DNA of 33,965 bases from Deltaproteobacteria bacterium (lineage in GTDB: Bacteria; Myxococcota_C; UBA6777), in assembly GCA_006226375.1 (NCBI GenBank), contig SBHC01000047.1, positions 1 to 33,965 on the forward strand. Direction: 5' to 3'. A model generated the notes under the pieces. That model searched no databases and had not been told where the DNA came from. It was given only the letters and a program-made list of their open reading frames with translations. Numbering within the stretch: the stretch's first letter is position 1; each line of letters begins with the position of its first letter. Made by a program: the position numbers and the translations under genes. This document shows positions 15,278-23,486 of this stretch, piece after piece.

Positions 15278-17548
15278 ATGCCCTTCTGGATTGGCTCGAC
15301 CTTAGCCAACACAGGCCAAACGTTGATGATCACGTCCATGGCCACCGTCGCTCTCGCGTTCTGGATGGCCTTGACCGGTCTGTACCGCAAGGACAAACGC
15401 TACATCGACGGCGCGTACAAAGCGTCCATCGCGTTCACAGTCGTAACATTGCTGGCCTACAGCAACCTGATTTACGCGTTCTTTACGCACGATTTTGCGA
15501 TCAGCTACGTGGCCCGCTACTCCGAGCGAGCCATGCCCTCGTTCTACCTGTTTTGCGCAGGCTGGGGGGGCCAAGACGGTTCGCTGTTGTTCTGGACTCT
15601 GTTGATGGGTTTGCTGTCGGCCATCGCTGCCCGTCAGGTGAAGAACAAGTACGAAGATCTGTTCCCGGCTTTCCTTGTGGTCGTCTCGGGTGTAGAGCTT
15701 TTCTTCGTTATCATCACGTTCTTTGCGGCCGATCCGTTCGCCACGCTCGCCGTGGTTCCTCTGGACGGAAAAGGTCTGAACCCTCTGCTGCAAACACCGG
15801 TGATGGCGATTCACCCGCCCAACTTGTACATGGGGTTGATCACGTTCTACATCCCCTACGCGCTGGGGATGGCCGCGTTGATCTCGGGCAAGCTGGACAA
15901 CCGCTGGATCCGCGCGACTCGTCCGTGGACGATGCTCGCTTGGTCCTTCCTCACCGTAGGCAACCTGCTGGGCGGATATTGGGCCTACAACGAGTTGGGC
16001 TGGGGTGGATTCTGGGCCTGGGACCCGGTTGAGAACGCTTCGTTCTTGCCCTGGTTGCTGGCGACAGCGTTCCTCCACTCGGCCATGGTCCAAGAGCGAC
16101 GAGGCATGCTGAAGATCTGGAACATGGTGTTGTTGATCCTCACCTTCTTCCTCACGATCTTTGGAACCTTCCTCACACGCAGTGGACTGATCTCCAGCAT
16201 CCACGCCTTCGCTCGCTCCGACATCGGCACCTACTTTACGGTGTTTTTGGCCCTCATCTTGTTGGTGTCGTTCGGCTTCCTTTGGCTTCGCCGCGGGGAG
16301 CTTCGCAGCGACAACCGACTCAACACGGTGTGGTCGAGAGAGTCGAGCTTCTTGCTCAACAACATGCTGTTCTCCCTCGCCACCTTTGTAGTCCTTCTGG
16401 GCACCACCTACCCTCTCTTGATTGAGTGGATCTCGGGAACCAAGGCCACCGTTGGCCCTCCGTTCTTTAACCGAGTGATGGCTCCGATCGCCCTTGGCTT
16501 CCTGACCTTGATGGGCGTGACACAGTTAATGAGTTGGGGCAAGACCAACATGGACTTGCTCAAGCGACTGGTCACTCTGCCTTTGATTGGAGGCGTCCTT
16601 GCCGGAGTAGGCTTCGCGTTCTACTACGGCCACGTTGGACCCGGAGAGCCCAGCCTCACCACCCGCATCCTCGCGAGCAGCATGGCAGGTCTCTGCGCGT
16701 TTGTCGTAGGAACCATCATCATGGACCTCGTGGAAGGAGTTCGACGACGCCGTGAAACTCGCGGCGAAAATGGCTTCCTCCTGCCGATGTTCCGTCACAT
16801 TCAGCAATTCCAACGGATGTACGGTGGCTACGTTGTCCACATCGGCGTGGTCTTCTTGTTCATGGGCTTCGCAGGTTACGGGTTTAACCTGGAAAAAGGC
16901 GTGGCCATGAAAAAGGGAGAGTGGTCCGACATTGGCTCGTACCTTGTGAAATTCAACGGACTGCACGCCTTCCAAGATCGTCAAAAGAAGATGGTGGAAG
17001 GTCACCTTGTGGTGCACAAAGCGACGTTGAGCAAGACCTTCACTCTCAAGGAAGGGGTGCCCTACCAGCTACCGCACAACCAGGGAACGCTGACGCTGCG
17101 GAAAGCCACTGTTCCAACAGGTTCTTCCGCGGAACAGTCAGCAGCGTTGGTCATCCAGCGGCCTGGCAAGAAGGCGCAGGAAGTGTCCATCCGCCAGTCG
17201 ATCTCCTTGCAGCATCAGCTGCTCCGGGTTCGCAATGTGAAGTGGAACGGAAGCAAGCAATTGTTCGCCGACCTTCAACACCTCGCACCTGGAACCAAGA
17301 TCGCGGAGATGGTCCCGTCGCGGCACAAGTTTAACAAGCACCGCGAACTCACCACCGAGGTGGCTCTCAACACCCGGCTGGTCGACGACTTTTATGCCAT
17401 CCTCGTGACCTGGGAAAACGATGGGACGTCCTCCCTTCTGGCGCACTTTAAGTTCTACCTGAACCCGCTGGTGGCCTGGCTGTGGTTGGGTGGCTTTATC
17501 ATGATCATCGGCGCCATCATCTCAGTGGCTCCCAAAGCAAGATCCTAG
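15278..17548 (+). CDS. ccmF: Cytochrome c haem lyase subunit CcmF
   Basis: A 756-aa polytopic inner-membrane protein that takes haem from holo-CcmE and joins it to the CXXCH motif of apocytochrome c in the periplasm. The haem-handling WWD domain is intact at about 233-260 (GWGGFWAWDPVENASFLPW). HPPNLYMG near residue 178 supplies one of the conserved histidines flanking it. More than ten membrane segments and a soluble periplasmic part near the C-terminus (about 590-715) fit the family, though it is longer than many CcmF. The ATG at 15278 has AAGGAG 9 bases upstream; an in-frame extension to TTG 15134 lacks family residues. ccmH, ccmG and ccmABC are not in this window. proC follows after 23 bases and is probably cotranscribed. 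Confidence 0.96.
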   Translation: MPFWIGSTLANTGQTLMITSMATVALAFWMALTGLYRKDKRYIDGAYKASIAFTVVTLLAYSNLIYAFFTHDFAISYVARYSERAMPSFYLFCAGWGGQDGSLLFWTLLMGLLSAIAARQVKNKYEDLFPAFLVVVSGVELFFVIITFFAADPFATLAVVPLDGKGLNPLLQTPVMAIHPPNLYMGLITFYIPYALGMAALISGKLDNRWIRATRPWTMLAWSFLTVGNLLGGYWAYNELGWGGFWAWDPVENASFLPWLLATAFLHSAMVQERRGMLKIWNMVLLILTFFLTIFGTFLTRSGLISSIHAFARSDIGTYFTVFLALILLVSFGFLWLRRGELRSDNRLNTVWSRESSFLLNNMLFSLATFVVLLGTTYPLLIEWISGTKATVGPPFFNRVMAPIALGFLTLMGVTQLMSWGKTNMDLLKRLVTLPLIGGVLAGVGFAFYYGHVGPGEPSLTTRILASSMAGLCAFVVGTIIMDLVEGVRRRRETRGENGFLLPMFRHIQQFQRMYGGYVVHIGVVFLFMGFAGYGFNLEKGVAMKKGEWSDIGSYLVKFNGLHAFQDRQKKMVEGHLVVHKATLSKTFTLKEGVPYQLPHNQGTLTLRKATVPTGSSAEQSAALVIQRPGKKAQEVSIRQSISLQHQLLRVRNVKWNGSKQLFADLQHLAPGTKIAEMVPSRHKFNKHRELTTEVALNTRLVDDFYAILVTWENDGTSSLLAHFKFYLNPLVAWLWLGGFIMIIGAIISVAPKARS

Positions 17549-17571
17549 CAACGTAGGAAGGAAACTCGTTA

Positions 17572-18384
17572 ATGCTTCGAGGCAAGAAGATAGGCATCAT
17601 TGGTACAGGCAACATGGGGCGCGCTCTCGCTCGCGGCTTGGTGCAAGCCAATGTGATCCCCGCGGACCACCTTCTGCTGGCAGACCGCAAAGCCGAGCGT
17701 TTAACCCCACTCGTTCGCGAGTTGGAAGCCCAGGCGTTTGGTGTTGACACCCTGATTCCTCAGTGCGATGTCATCATTCTCGCGGTCAAGCCGCAAGACA
17801 TGGAAGACCTCCTCAAGCCCCGTCAGCATTTGTTCCACAAGGAGCAGCTGCTGGTCTCCATCGCAGCCGGCTTGAAGACCGACCGCCTGGAAGCCTGCTT
17901 TGACGAAGACATCCCTGTTGTTCGTGTGATGCCCAACCTTCCCGTGTTGGTTCGTGCGGGTGCTTCGGCGTATTGCCTGGGTCAATATGCGTCCTGGCCG
18001 CACGGCGTCGTCACCAGCCTGTTGTTCTCAGCCGTGGGCCTGGTGGTGGAAGTGGACGAGACCCAAATGGACGCCGTCACCGCGCTCTCTGGAACCGGCC
18101 CTGCCTATGTATTCCTGCTCGCCGAAGTGATGTCGGCAGCCGGCGCAAAGGAAGGACTACCCGACGAAGTCTCAGGGTACCTCGCAGTCCAAACTATCCT
18201 GGGTGCTGCACAAATGATGTCGGACAGCGACAAGTCACCGGCAGAGCTTCGTGCCCAAGTTACCTCACCAGGAGGAACGACAGCCGCGGCGATCGCCTCT
18301 CTCGAATCCCAAAACTTCCGCGACATCTTCTACAACGGCGTACACGCCGCCCGCTCCCGCTCTGCCGAACTCAGCCAAGAGTAA
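17572..18384 (+). CDS. proC: Pyrroline-5-carboxylate reductase
   Basis: Reduces 1-pyrroline-5-carboxylate to L-proline with NAD(P)H, the last step of proline synthesis; cytosolic, 270 aa, normal length. The Rossmann dinucleotide motif is GTGNMGRALARGL near the N-terminus. Further family signatures are VAVKPQDM-like AVKPQDM, VRVMPNLPVLVRAGA, ALSGTGPAYVFLLAEVM and the closing VTSPGGTTAAAI. AGGAAGGAAA precedes the ATG by about 7 bases. It lies 23 bases after ccmF, probably on the same transcript, and converges with the kinase gene, the two stops being only 10 bases apart. No other proline genes lie nearby. Confidence 0.97.
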   Translation: MLRGKKIGIIGTGNMGRALARGLVQANVIPADHLLLADRKAERLTPLVRELEAQAFGVDTLIPQCDVIILAVKPQDMEDLLKPRQHLFHKEQLLVSIAAGLKTDRLEACFDEDIPVVRVMPNLPVLVRAGASAYCLGQYASWPHGVVTSLLFSAVGLVVEVDETQMDAVTALSGTGPAYVFLLAEVMSAAGAKEGLPDEVSGYLAVQTILGAAQMMSDSDKSPAELRAQVTSPGGTTAAAIASLESQNFRDIFYNGVHAARSRSAELSQE

Positions 18385-18394
18385 GTATCCACAG

Positions 18395-19795
18395 CTAAGC
18401 CGCCTCAGCCTGCCCCACAGACTCAGCCTCTACCGGTAAAACGATGGTCACGACAAGTCCGCCGCCTTCGGCGTTCTCTGCGTTGATTTGGCCTTCGTGA
18501 AGAAGCACAGAGCGTCGTGTGATCGCGAGGCCCAAGCCCTTTCCTCCATGATGGGGGGTTCGGGCCTCTTCCACCTGAAAGAACGGTTGAAACAGAGTCT
18601 CCAGAGCATCATCTGGAACGCCAGGGCCGTGGTCACGGATCTGTAGAATTGCGCTTTGGGTTGTCATGTCGGCCTCAAGCCGAACCTCCACCGAAGAGCC
18701 CGATGGCGTAAAGCGAATGGCGTTGCGCACCACATTTTCAATGGCTCGGCGCAGCAGCTCTTTGTCTCCTTGTAGGGTGATGCCTTGATGATGCAAGAGC
18801 TTGACCGTGCGCTGCTTGGCGTTGGCCTCAAAATTGGCGTCTTGAACGACGTCTTGGAGAAGTGTGTCCAGAGACAGAAACTCGCGGTGCATCGCGCGAT
18901 GTCCGCTTTCGAGTTGGCTCAAGGTTAACAACTCACCAATGAGCGTGTTGAGGCGTTCGGTCTCTCGTTCAATCCGATCGAGGTTGGGCTGGGCGTTGGT
19001 GTTTGCTTTCTGACGAGCCAACTCCAGAGCTACACGAAGCCTCGCCAACGGTGAGCGCAGCTCATGCGAGATATCCCGGACCAGCCGCTTTTGGGAGTCG
19101 AGGAGAAGCTTGATCCGCTCCGCCATCACATCGAAGTCATGGGCAAGCTCTCCGACTTCATCCCGAAGCTCTCGGACTTCCGGGTCCACCCGAGCATCCA
19201 GGTCGCCACGAGCCAGACGTTGGGCTGTCAATTGCAGACGATGCAGCGGCCACGTCAAAAACCGGGCGAGGAGATAGCACACCACACCTGTGACGATAAG
19301 CAGAATGAGCAAGCGCCACACTAGCGTTCTGGGTTCGATGTACTTGTCCAGTCGAGTCCGGTATGGCATCACGCCAACCACCACATAGTTCCGGCGCCGC
19401 GCGACCTCCATCGGAACCGCAAACAACGCCTTCGTGGTAGAGAGTTGGTGACGCATCGACTTCTGTGACATTCGAGCCTGCTCGGCAAGTTTCACAATCA
19501 CAGGTGAAGGTTTCCAAGGAGACGCCAGAAGCTTCTCCCCCCGAAACACGTACGCTTGCACCTTCATGCTTTTCTCAAGCTGACGATTAACCTTGCGGGC
19601 CTGCGCTTCTTTGCCAGCCCGAAACAGCCGGGCAATCCGGAGCCCGTGCATGTGAAAACCGTGACTCACCATGAAGTCTTTGCGGACACGCTTCACCTTG
19701 GGCTTGGTCGAGATGTAAAGCCAACCAAAGGCCACACCAATGACAGTCATCGCCATCCAGAAGAACAGAAAGATTTTCCAAAACAAACTTCGCAT
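18395..19795 (-). CDS. Sensor histidine kinase, CpxA-like
   Basis: A 466-aa membrane kinase. A first membrane segment (about 5-27), a periplasmic region of about 125 residues with several arginines and lysines, and a second segment (about 158-180) lead into a HAMP linker. The HisKA domain has phospho-acceptor H244 in DISHELRSPLARLRVALEL. The ATPase domain shows the N box (VVRNAIRFTPSG), G1 (DHGPGVPDD) and G2 (GGKGLGLAIT). The HELRSPLARL H-box and the partner regulator resemble the enterobacterial CpxA group. The ATG at 19795 lies 5 bases after the regulator's stop; a TTG at 19804 overlapping that stop would add 3 residues. Neither has a strong ribosome-binding site, so translation is probably coupled to the regulator. 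Confidence 0.93.
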   Translation of the reverse strand: MRSLFWKIFLFFWMAMTVIGVAFGWLYISTKPKVKRVRKDFMVSHGFHMHGLRIARLFRAGKEAQARKVNRQLEKSMKVQAYVFRGEKLLASPWKPSPVIVKLAEQARMSQKSMRHQLSTTKALFAVPMEVARRRNYVVVGVMPYRTRLDKYIEPRTLVWRLLILLIVTGVVCYLLARFLTWPLHRLQLTAQRLARGDLDARVDPEVRELRDEVGELAHDFDVMAERIKLLLDSQKRLVRDISHELRSPLARLRVALELARQKANTNAQPNLDRIERETERLNTLIGELLTLSQLESGHRAMHREFLSLDTLLQDVVQDANFEANAKQRTVKLLHHQGITLQGDKELLRRAIENVVRNAIRFTPSGSSVEVRLEADMTTQSAILQIRDHGPGVPDDALETLFQPFFQVEEARTPHHGGKGLGLAITRRSVLLHEGQINAENAEGGGLVVTIVLPVEAESVGQAEAA

Positions 19796-19800
19796 GGTGC

Positions 19801-20520
19801 TCAAGCTTCGGCGGTAGAACCGCGTAAGGTGTAGAGATAGCCGACGCCACGGACCGTTTTGATGCGTTCCATTCCATCGTGGTGCAAGCCAAGCTTCTTC
19901 CGCAAGTTGCTGACGTGGACGTCGATGCTGCGATCGTACGGTGTCAGTTCTCGCTCCAAAACCTCCAGGGTTAGAAGTTCACGGGAGAGGACGTGACCTG
20001 CCTGACGCAGGAACGTATCCAGCAACACAAACTCCGCCGAAGTGAGCTTCACCGGCTGATCGTTCTGCCTGACCGTGTGCGTGCTTGGCTCCAAGGAGAT
20101 ATCATCCACAACGAGGGTGTCGGCTGGCGCAGGCTCAATGACTGTGGAAGAAGACGTTTGTATACGACGCAAGATCGCCCGCAACCGCGCCATCAATTCT
20201 CGTGGATTGAACGGCTTGGGAAGATAGTCGTCGGCTCCCATTTCCAAGCCAACGATTCGGTCAACGTCGTCACCTCGTGCGGTGAGCATGACGATGGGAA
20301 TCCAAGACGTCTCACGGATGTTTCGCAACACATCAAAGCCGCCCATTTCGGGTAGCATCACGTCCAAAACCACCATGTCATGGTCGCCTGAGAGGGCGCG
20401 CTCCAGACCCTGTTGACCGTCGTGCACAGACTCTACCGTGAGACCCTCTTGGGAAAGATAGTCGGTGAGAAGTTCACACAATTCGGTGTCATCATCGATC
20501 AACAAGAGATGTTGTTTCAT
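19801..20520 (-). CDS. OmpR/CpxR-family response regulator
   Basis: A 239-aa DNA-binding regulator. The receiver domain has acidic DDD at 10-11, phospho-acceptor D53 in VVLDVMLPEMGG, and K102 in YLPKPFN. The C-terminal winged helix ends in DRSIDVHVSNLRKKLG and VRGVGYLYTL. The N-terminus LLLIDDDTELCELLTDYL is very close to that of CpxR. The ATG at 20520 has GGAG 6 bases upstream; the longer frame to 20703 adds 61 residues without family match. It is transcribed ahead of its kinase and diverges from the efflux operon. The spacer carries GTAAA-N5-GTAAA-like elements, consistent with self-regulation and control of the pump. Orthology to CpxR is inferred, not proved. Confidence 0.94.
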   Translation of the reverse strand: MKQHLLLIDDDTELCELLTDYLSQEGLTVESVHDGQQGLERALSGDHDMVVLDVMLPEMGGFDVLRNIRETSWIPIVMLTARGDDVDRIVGLEMGADDYLPKPFNPRELMARLRAILRRIQTSSSTVIEPAPADTLVVDDISLEPSTHTVRQNDQPVKLTSAEFVLLDTFLRQAGHVLSRELLTLEVLERELTPYDRSIDVHVSNLRKKLGLHHDGMERIKTVRGVGYLYTLRGSTAEA

Positions 20521-20569
20521 CCCCATCTCCATGGTGGTGGAATGCCAAAAACCCAAAGCCCTTTTTGCC

Positions 20570-20597
20570 ATTGTAAGAGGGTACCCGTCGAGTACAA
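20570..20597 (-). promoter_or_regulatory. Candidate promoter of the two-component operon
   Basis: Read leftward, TTGTAC (20597-20592), 16 bases and TACAAT (20575-20570, 5 of 6 to consensus) lie about 50 bases before the regulator ATG. The -35 is weak (TTG only), as expected of an activated promoter, and the CpxR-like box at 20598-20612 directly abuts it. Confidence 0.45.
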
Positions 20598-20643
20598 GTA
20601 AAGAAATGCAAAGAGGACTCCTACCGCCCTTACATTTCTTTAC
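20598..20643. promoter_or_regulatory. Inverted pair of CpxR-box-like operators
   Basis: The plus strand at 20598-20612 reads GTAAA GAAAT GCAAA. The minus strand at 20643-20629 reads GTAAA GAAAT GTAAG. Each differs by one base from the CpxR box GTAAA-N5-GTAAA, and the two share the same five spacer bases, giving an inverted repeat with 14 of 16 arm positions identical around a 14-base centre. The position between a CpxR-like regulator and a divergent efflux operon suggests the regulator binds here to control both transcripts. Binding is inferred. Confidence 0.55.
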
Positions 20644-20790
20644 AAATCTTTTCAGACTCTTAACCCCACTTTGTGGAACACCGGGATAGATTGTCATCTG
20701 CAAGAAAGCGTTTGTCCGCTTTCCAACAACCCACCTTCCCTTGTCCCCCCTCCGTTGTGGGTTTGTGCTGTGTAGTGAAGAGGAGTTCGA

Positions 20791-22191
20791 GTGCGTCGAT
20801 TTGTTTGGATGCTCCCTTTAGTGATGATGATGGGCTGCTACAAAGTTCCGCAGGTGAAGGTGCCACTTCGCTTGCCTGGAGCCTTCTCCAACAGCGGTTC
20901 GTCCGTCCTGCCTACAAAGTGGTGGACGTCGTTGCAAGAACCACGGCTGAATCAAATGGTTGAAGCAGCTCTGGCAGGCAACTTTGACCTGAAAGCCGCC
21001 TGGGCTCGGTTGAAGCAACGCAAAGCTCTGGCCCGTCGCAGCAAGTCTGGCTTGTACCCCAGCATCAACTACCGGGGAGAAACCAGCGGCGGTGTCAATG
21101 AACAAGGGCTGCTTGCCAGCGCACAGTTTGGACTGGCCGCAAGCTATGAAGTGGATTTGTGGGGCCGAATTCGCTCCGGCTACAAGGCCTCGACCTTGGA
21201 GATGCAAGCCAGCCGCGAAACCTTAAAAGCCTCCGCGATTTCACTGTCAGCCGAAGTCGCAACGGTCTGGTACCAGTGGGCTGAACGACGCGGGCAGCTG
21301 CAGCTGTTGCAATCCCAAAAGACTGTCAACACCAAGACGTTGGAGTTAATTGAAACCCGGTTCAAGCTGGGACAGGCCAACGCCGCCGACGTTTTGCAGC
21401 AGCGTCAACTGGTGGAAGCCTTGGACGGTGAGCGAGAGCAGGTCCTCGCCCAAGAGAAGGTGCTCCGACACCAACTCGCTGTGCTGTTGGGCAAACCGCC
21501 ACGCAGTCCTCTTCCGGAGCCACCCGCCCAATGGAAGGCTCTTCCTGCGTTGCCTTCTGCCGGCGTTCCCGCAGTGTTGGTCAACCGCCGCCCTGATGTA
21601 CAGAGTGCCTTTTTGCAGGTAAAAGCCGCGCACCATCGAATCGCTGTCGCAGTCGCCGACCAGTTTCCTCAGCTGAACTTGTCGTTGGATGGCAGCACGG
21701 CTGCCCGAACCTTTGGCAACTTCCTGGGGAACTTTGTCGCCACGCTGGCGGCTGGTCTGCTGGGTCCGATTTACGACGGAGGTCGACGCGCAGCCGAAGT
21801 CCGCCGGACCAAAGCGGTAGCCCAGGAAGCCTTGCAGTTGTATGGAAGAGCGGTCCTTGGCGCGCTCCGCGAAGTGGAAGATGCGCTCGCCCGAGAGAAG
21901 CACCAGCGGCGTCTTCTCGCCAGCCAAAAAAAACAGATCAAGCTGGCCAACTGGGTGATCGAGAGGACCCGACACAACTACCTAAACGGGGCCGAAAACT
22001 TCCTGCGTGTATTGGATGCCATCCGCAGCCAGCAGGCTTTGCAGCGCGCGCACCTCACAGCTCGTCGTGACCTTGTCTTGATTCGTATCGGATTGTGCCG
22101 TGCTCTGGCAGGGGGATGGAAACTGAAACAACCTTCCCTTGACCCACCTTCCACCTCCTCAACTGCCAAGGCCAAGAGAGAAAAACCATGA
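20791..22191 (+). CDS. Outer-membrane efflux lipoprotein, TolC/NodT family
   Basis: A 466-aa outer-membrane factor, the exit duct of a tripartite pump. The N-terminus MLPLVMMMGCYK has a lipobox with the lipidated cysteine at about residue 16. The body shows the two OEP repeats: helices with LKAAWARLKQRKALARRSKSGLYPSI, ASYEVDLWGRIRSGY, ETRFKLGQANAADVLQQRQL, then the second repeat with NRRPDVQSAFLQVKAAHHRI, FPQLNLSLDG and AALLGPIYDGGRR-like LLGPIYDGGRR, all typical of the NodT subgroup. The start is GTG with AGGAG 5 bases upstream. Its last 4 bases overlap the adaptor gene (ATGA), so the three pump genes form one operon. It diverges from the Cpx-like pair across 270 bases. Confidence 0.95.
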   Translation: MRRFVWMLPLVMMMGCYKVPQVKVPLRLPGAFSNSGSSVLPTKWWTSLQEPRLNQMVEAALAGNFDLKAAWARLKQRKALARRSKSGLYPSINYRGETSGGVNEQGLLASAQFGLAASYEVDLWGRIRSGYKASTLEMQASRETLKASAISLSAEVATVWYQWAERRGQLQLLQSQKTVNTKTLELIETRFKLGQANAADVLQQRQLVEALDGEREQVLAQEKVLRHQLAVLLGKPPRSPLPEPPAQWKALPALPSAGVPAVLVNRRPDVQSAFLQVKAAHHRIAVAVADQFPQLNLSLDGSTAARTFGNFLGNFVATLAAGLLGPIYDGGRRAAEVRRTKAVAQEALQLYGRAVLGALREVEDALAREKHQRRLLASQKKQIKLANWVIERTRHNYLNGAENFLRVLDAIRSQQALQRAHLTARRDLVLIRIGLCRALAGGWKLKQPSLDPPSTSSTAKAKREKP

Positions 22192-23486
22192 GTGACTTGA
22201 ACGCTCAGAACGAAGAAATGTACCTGGAGACAGGTTGGCAGCAACCGCTCTGGAAGCGCATCTTGCTTCATGCCATGCTTCCCATCCTGGTTTTGGGTGG
22301 CGCCGCCTTCTTTACAATGTGGCTGCTGCAAACGGCCCCTCGCTCTAGGCGTCGCCGACGCACCCGACGAGTCTCTGTGCTGGTGAGCGTAATGAAGGCC
22401 AAGACGGTCCAAGAGCGACTCCAGATCGACGCCATGGGAACGGTCATTCCGGCCCGAGAGGTCCGCCTGTTTCCCCGCGTTCGAGGCCGCGTCATTCGAC
22501 TGAGCAAAGAGCTGCAACCGGGCGGTTTGTTTCGTCGCGGCCGCACTCTACTTCGGATCGACCCAAGCGATTACCGGCTGCTCTTCCAGCAGAGGAAGAG
22601 CGAGTGGCAGCGGGCGCAAGCCAACCTCAAAGTGGAGATGGGACGGCAAACCATAGCCCGCCGAGAGTACAAGATGCTAGGGAAGTCGATTCCCCAGAAG
22701 AACCAGGACCTCGTCCTTCGACAACCCCAGCTTGCTGTGGCTCGCGCTGCCGTCAAGATCGCGAAGGCTGCGGTGAATCAGGCCAACCTCAACCTGCGAC
22801 GAACGGTGATTCGTGCGCCATTTCACTCCGTTGTAGTGTCGCGCAATGTCAACTTGGGCTCCCAAGTATCCGAGAACACCGAGTTAGCTCGCCTTGTTGG
22901 CACCGACGAGTATTGGATCTCCTTGACCGTCCCTGTGGATCAACTTCGATGGTTTAAGATTCCCAGCAACACAAAAGAGAAAGGCTCCGTGGTTCGTCTC
23001 TACAACCGCGAAGCCTGGGGTTCGGAGATCTACCGAGCAGGCCGAATCATCCGACTGAATCCTTCGCTGGAGCCTCAAGGGCGCATGGCTCGCATCCTGG
23101 TCTCAGTGACCGACCCGCTGCTCCTTCGTAAGAAGAAGGTCTCCAAGAAAGGCTGGCGGCGACCTCAACTGCTCTTGGGAACCTACGTCCAGGCCAAGAT
23201 CCTGGGACGAGAGCTGCCCTCGATGGTGGTGTTGGCAAGCAAGTACGTCCACAACAACAAAGTGTGGGTCATGGATGACAACGACAAGCTCGCCATCCGC
23301 GAGATCTCCGTGATGTTTCGGGACGAAGAACGCGTGTTCATCTCCAGCGGTTTGAAAGAGGGAGAGCGCGTAGTGACCACGCTCCTCTCCACACCCGTGG
23401 AGGGAATGCCACTTCGACTGTCCTCGCGTGGAGACTCCCAGCGCTCCAAACGACGGGGCGGTGGAAAGAAAGAGGCGAAGCGATGA
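22188..23486 (+). CDS. RND efflux periplasmic adaptor (membrane-fusion protein)
   Basis: A 432-aa adaptor linking the pump to the outer-membrane duct. A single N-terminal membrane segment (about 30-48) is followed by a basic RRRRRTRR stretch. Next comes the split lipoyl domain (VIPAREVRLFPRVRGRVI and RAPFHSVVVSRNVNLGSQV), with a helical hairpin between them, then a beta-barrel (EYWISLTVPVDQL) and the membrane-proximal domain (VWVMDDNDKLAIREI and GLKEGERVVTT). The C-terminus is basic (SKRRGGGKKEAKR). ATGA overlaps at both ends join it to its neighbours. The substrate class cannot be read from the adaptor; no metal-binding His/Met-rich extension of CusB type is seen. Confidence 0.94.
   Translation: MSDLNAQNEEMYLETGWQQPLWKRILLHAMLPILVLGGAAFFTMWLLQTAPRSRRRRRTRRVSVLVSVMKAKTVQERLQIDAMGTVIPAREVRLFPRVRGRVIRLSKELQPGGLFRRGRTLLRIDPSDYRLLFQQRKSEWQRAQANLKVEMGRQTIARREYKMLGKSIPQKNQDLVLRQPQLAVARAAVKIAKAAVNQANLNLRRTVIRAPFHSVVVSRNVNLGSQVSENTELARLVGTDEYWISLTVPVDQLRWFKIPSNTKEKGSVVRLYNREAWGSEIYRAGRIIRLNPSLEPQGRMARILVSVTDPLLLRKKKVSKKGWRRPQLLLGTYVQAKILGRELPSMVVLASKYVHNNKVWVMDDNDKLAIREISVMFRDEERVFISSGLKEGERVVTTLLSTPVEGMPLRLSSRGDSQRSKRRGGGKKEAKR

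Noticed and set aside
20728-20763. AACCCAC / GTGGGTT arms in the efflux leader as an attenuator
   Set aside because: A 7-base stem with a 22-base loop and no T tract; too weak to call.
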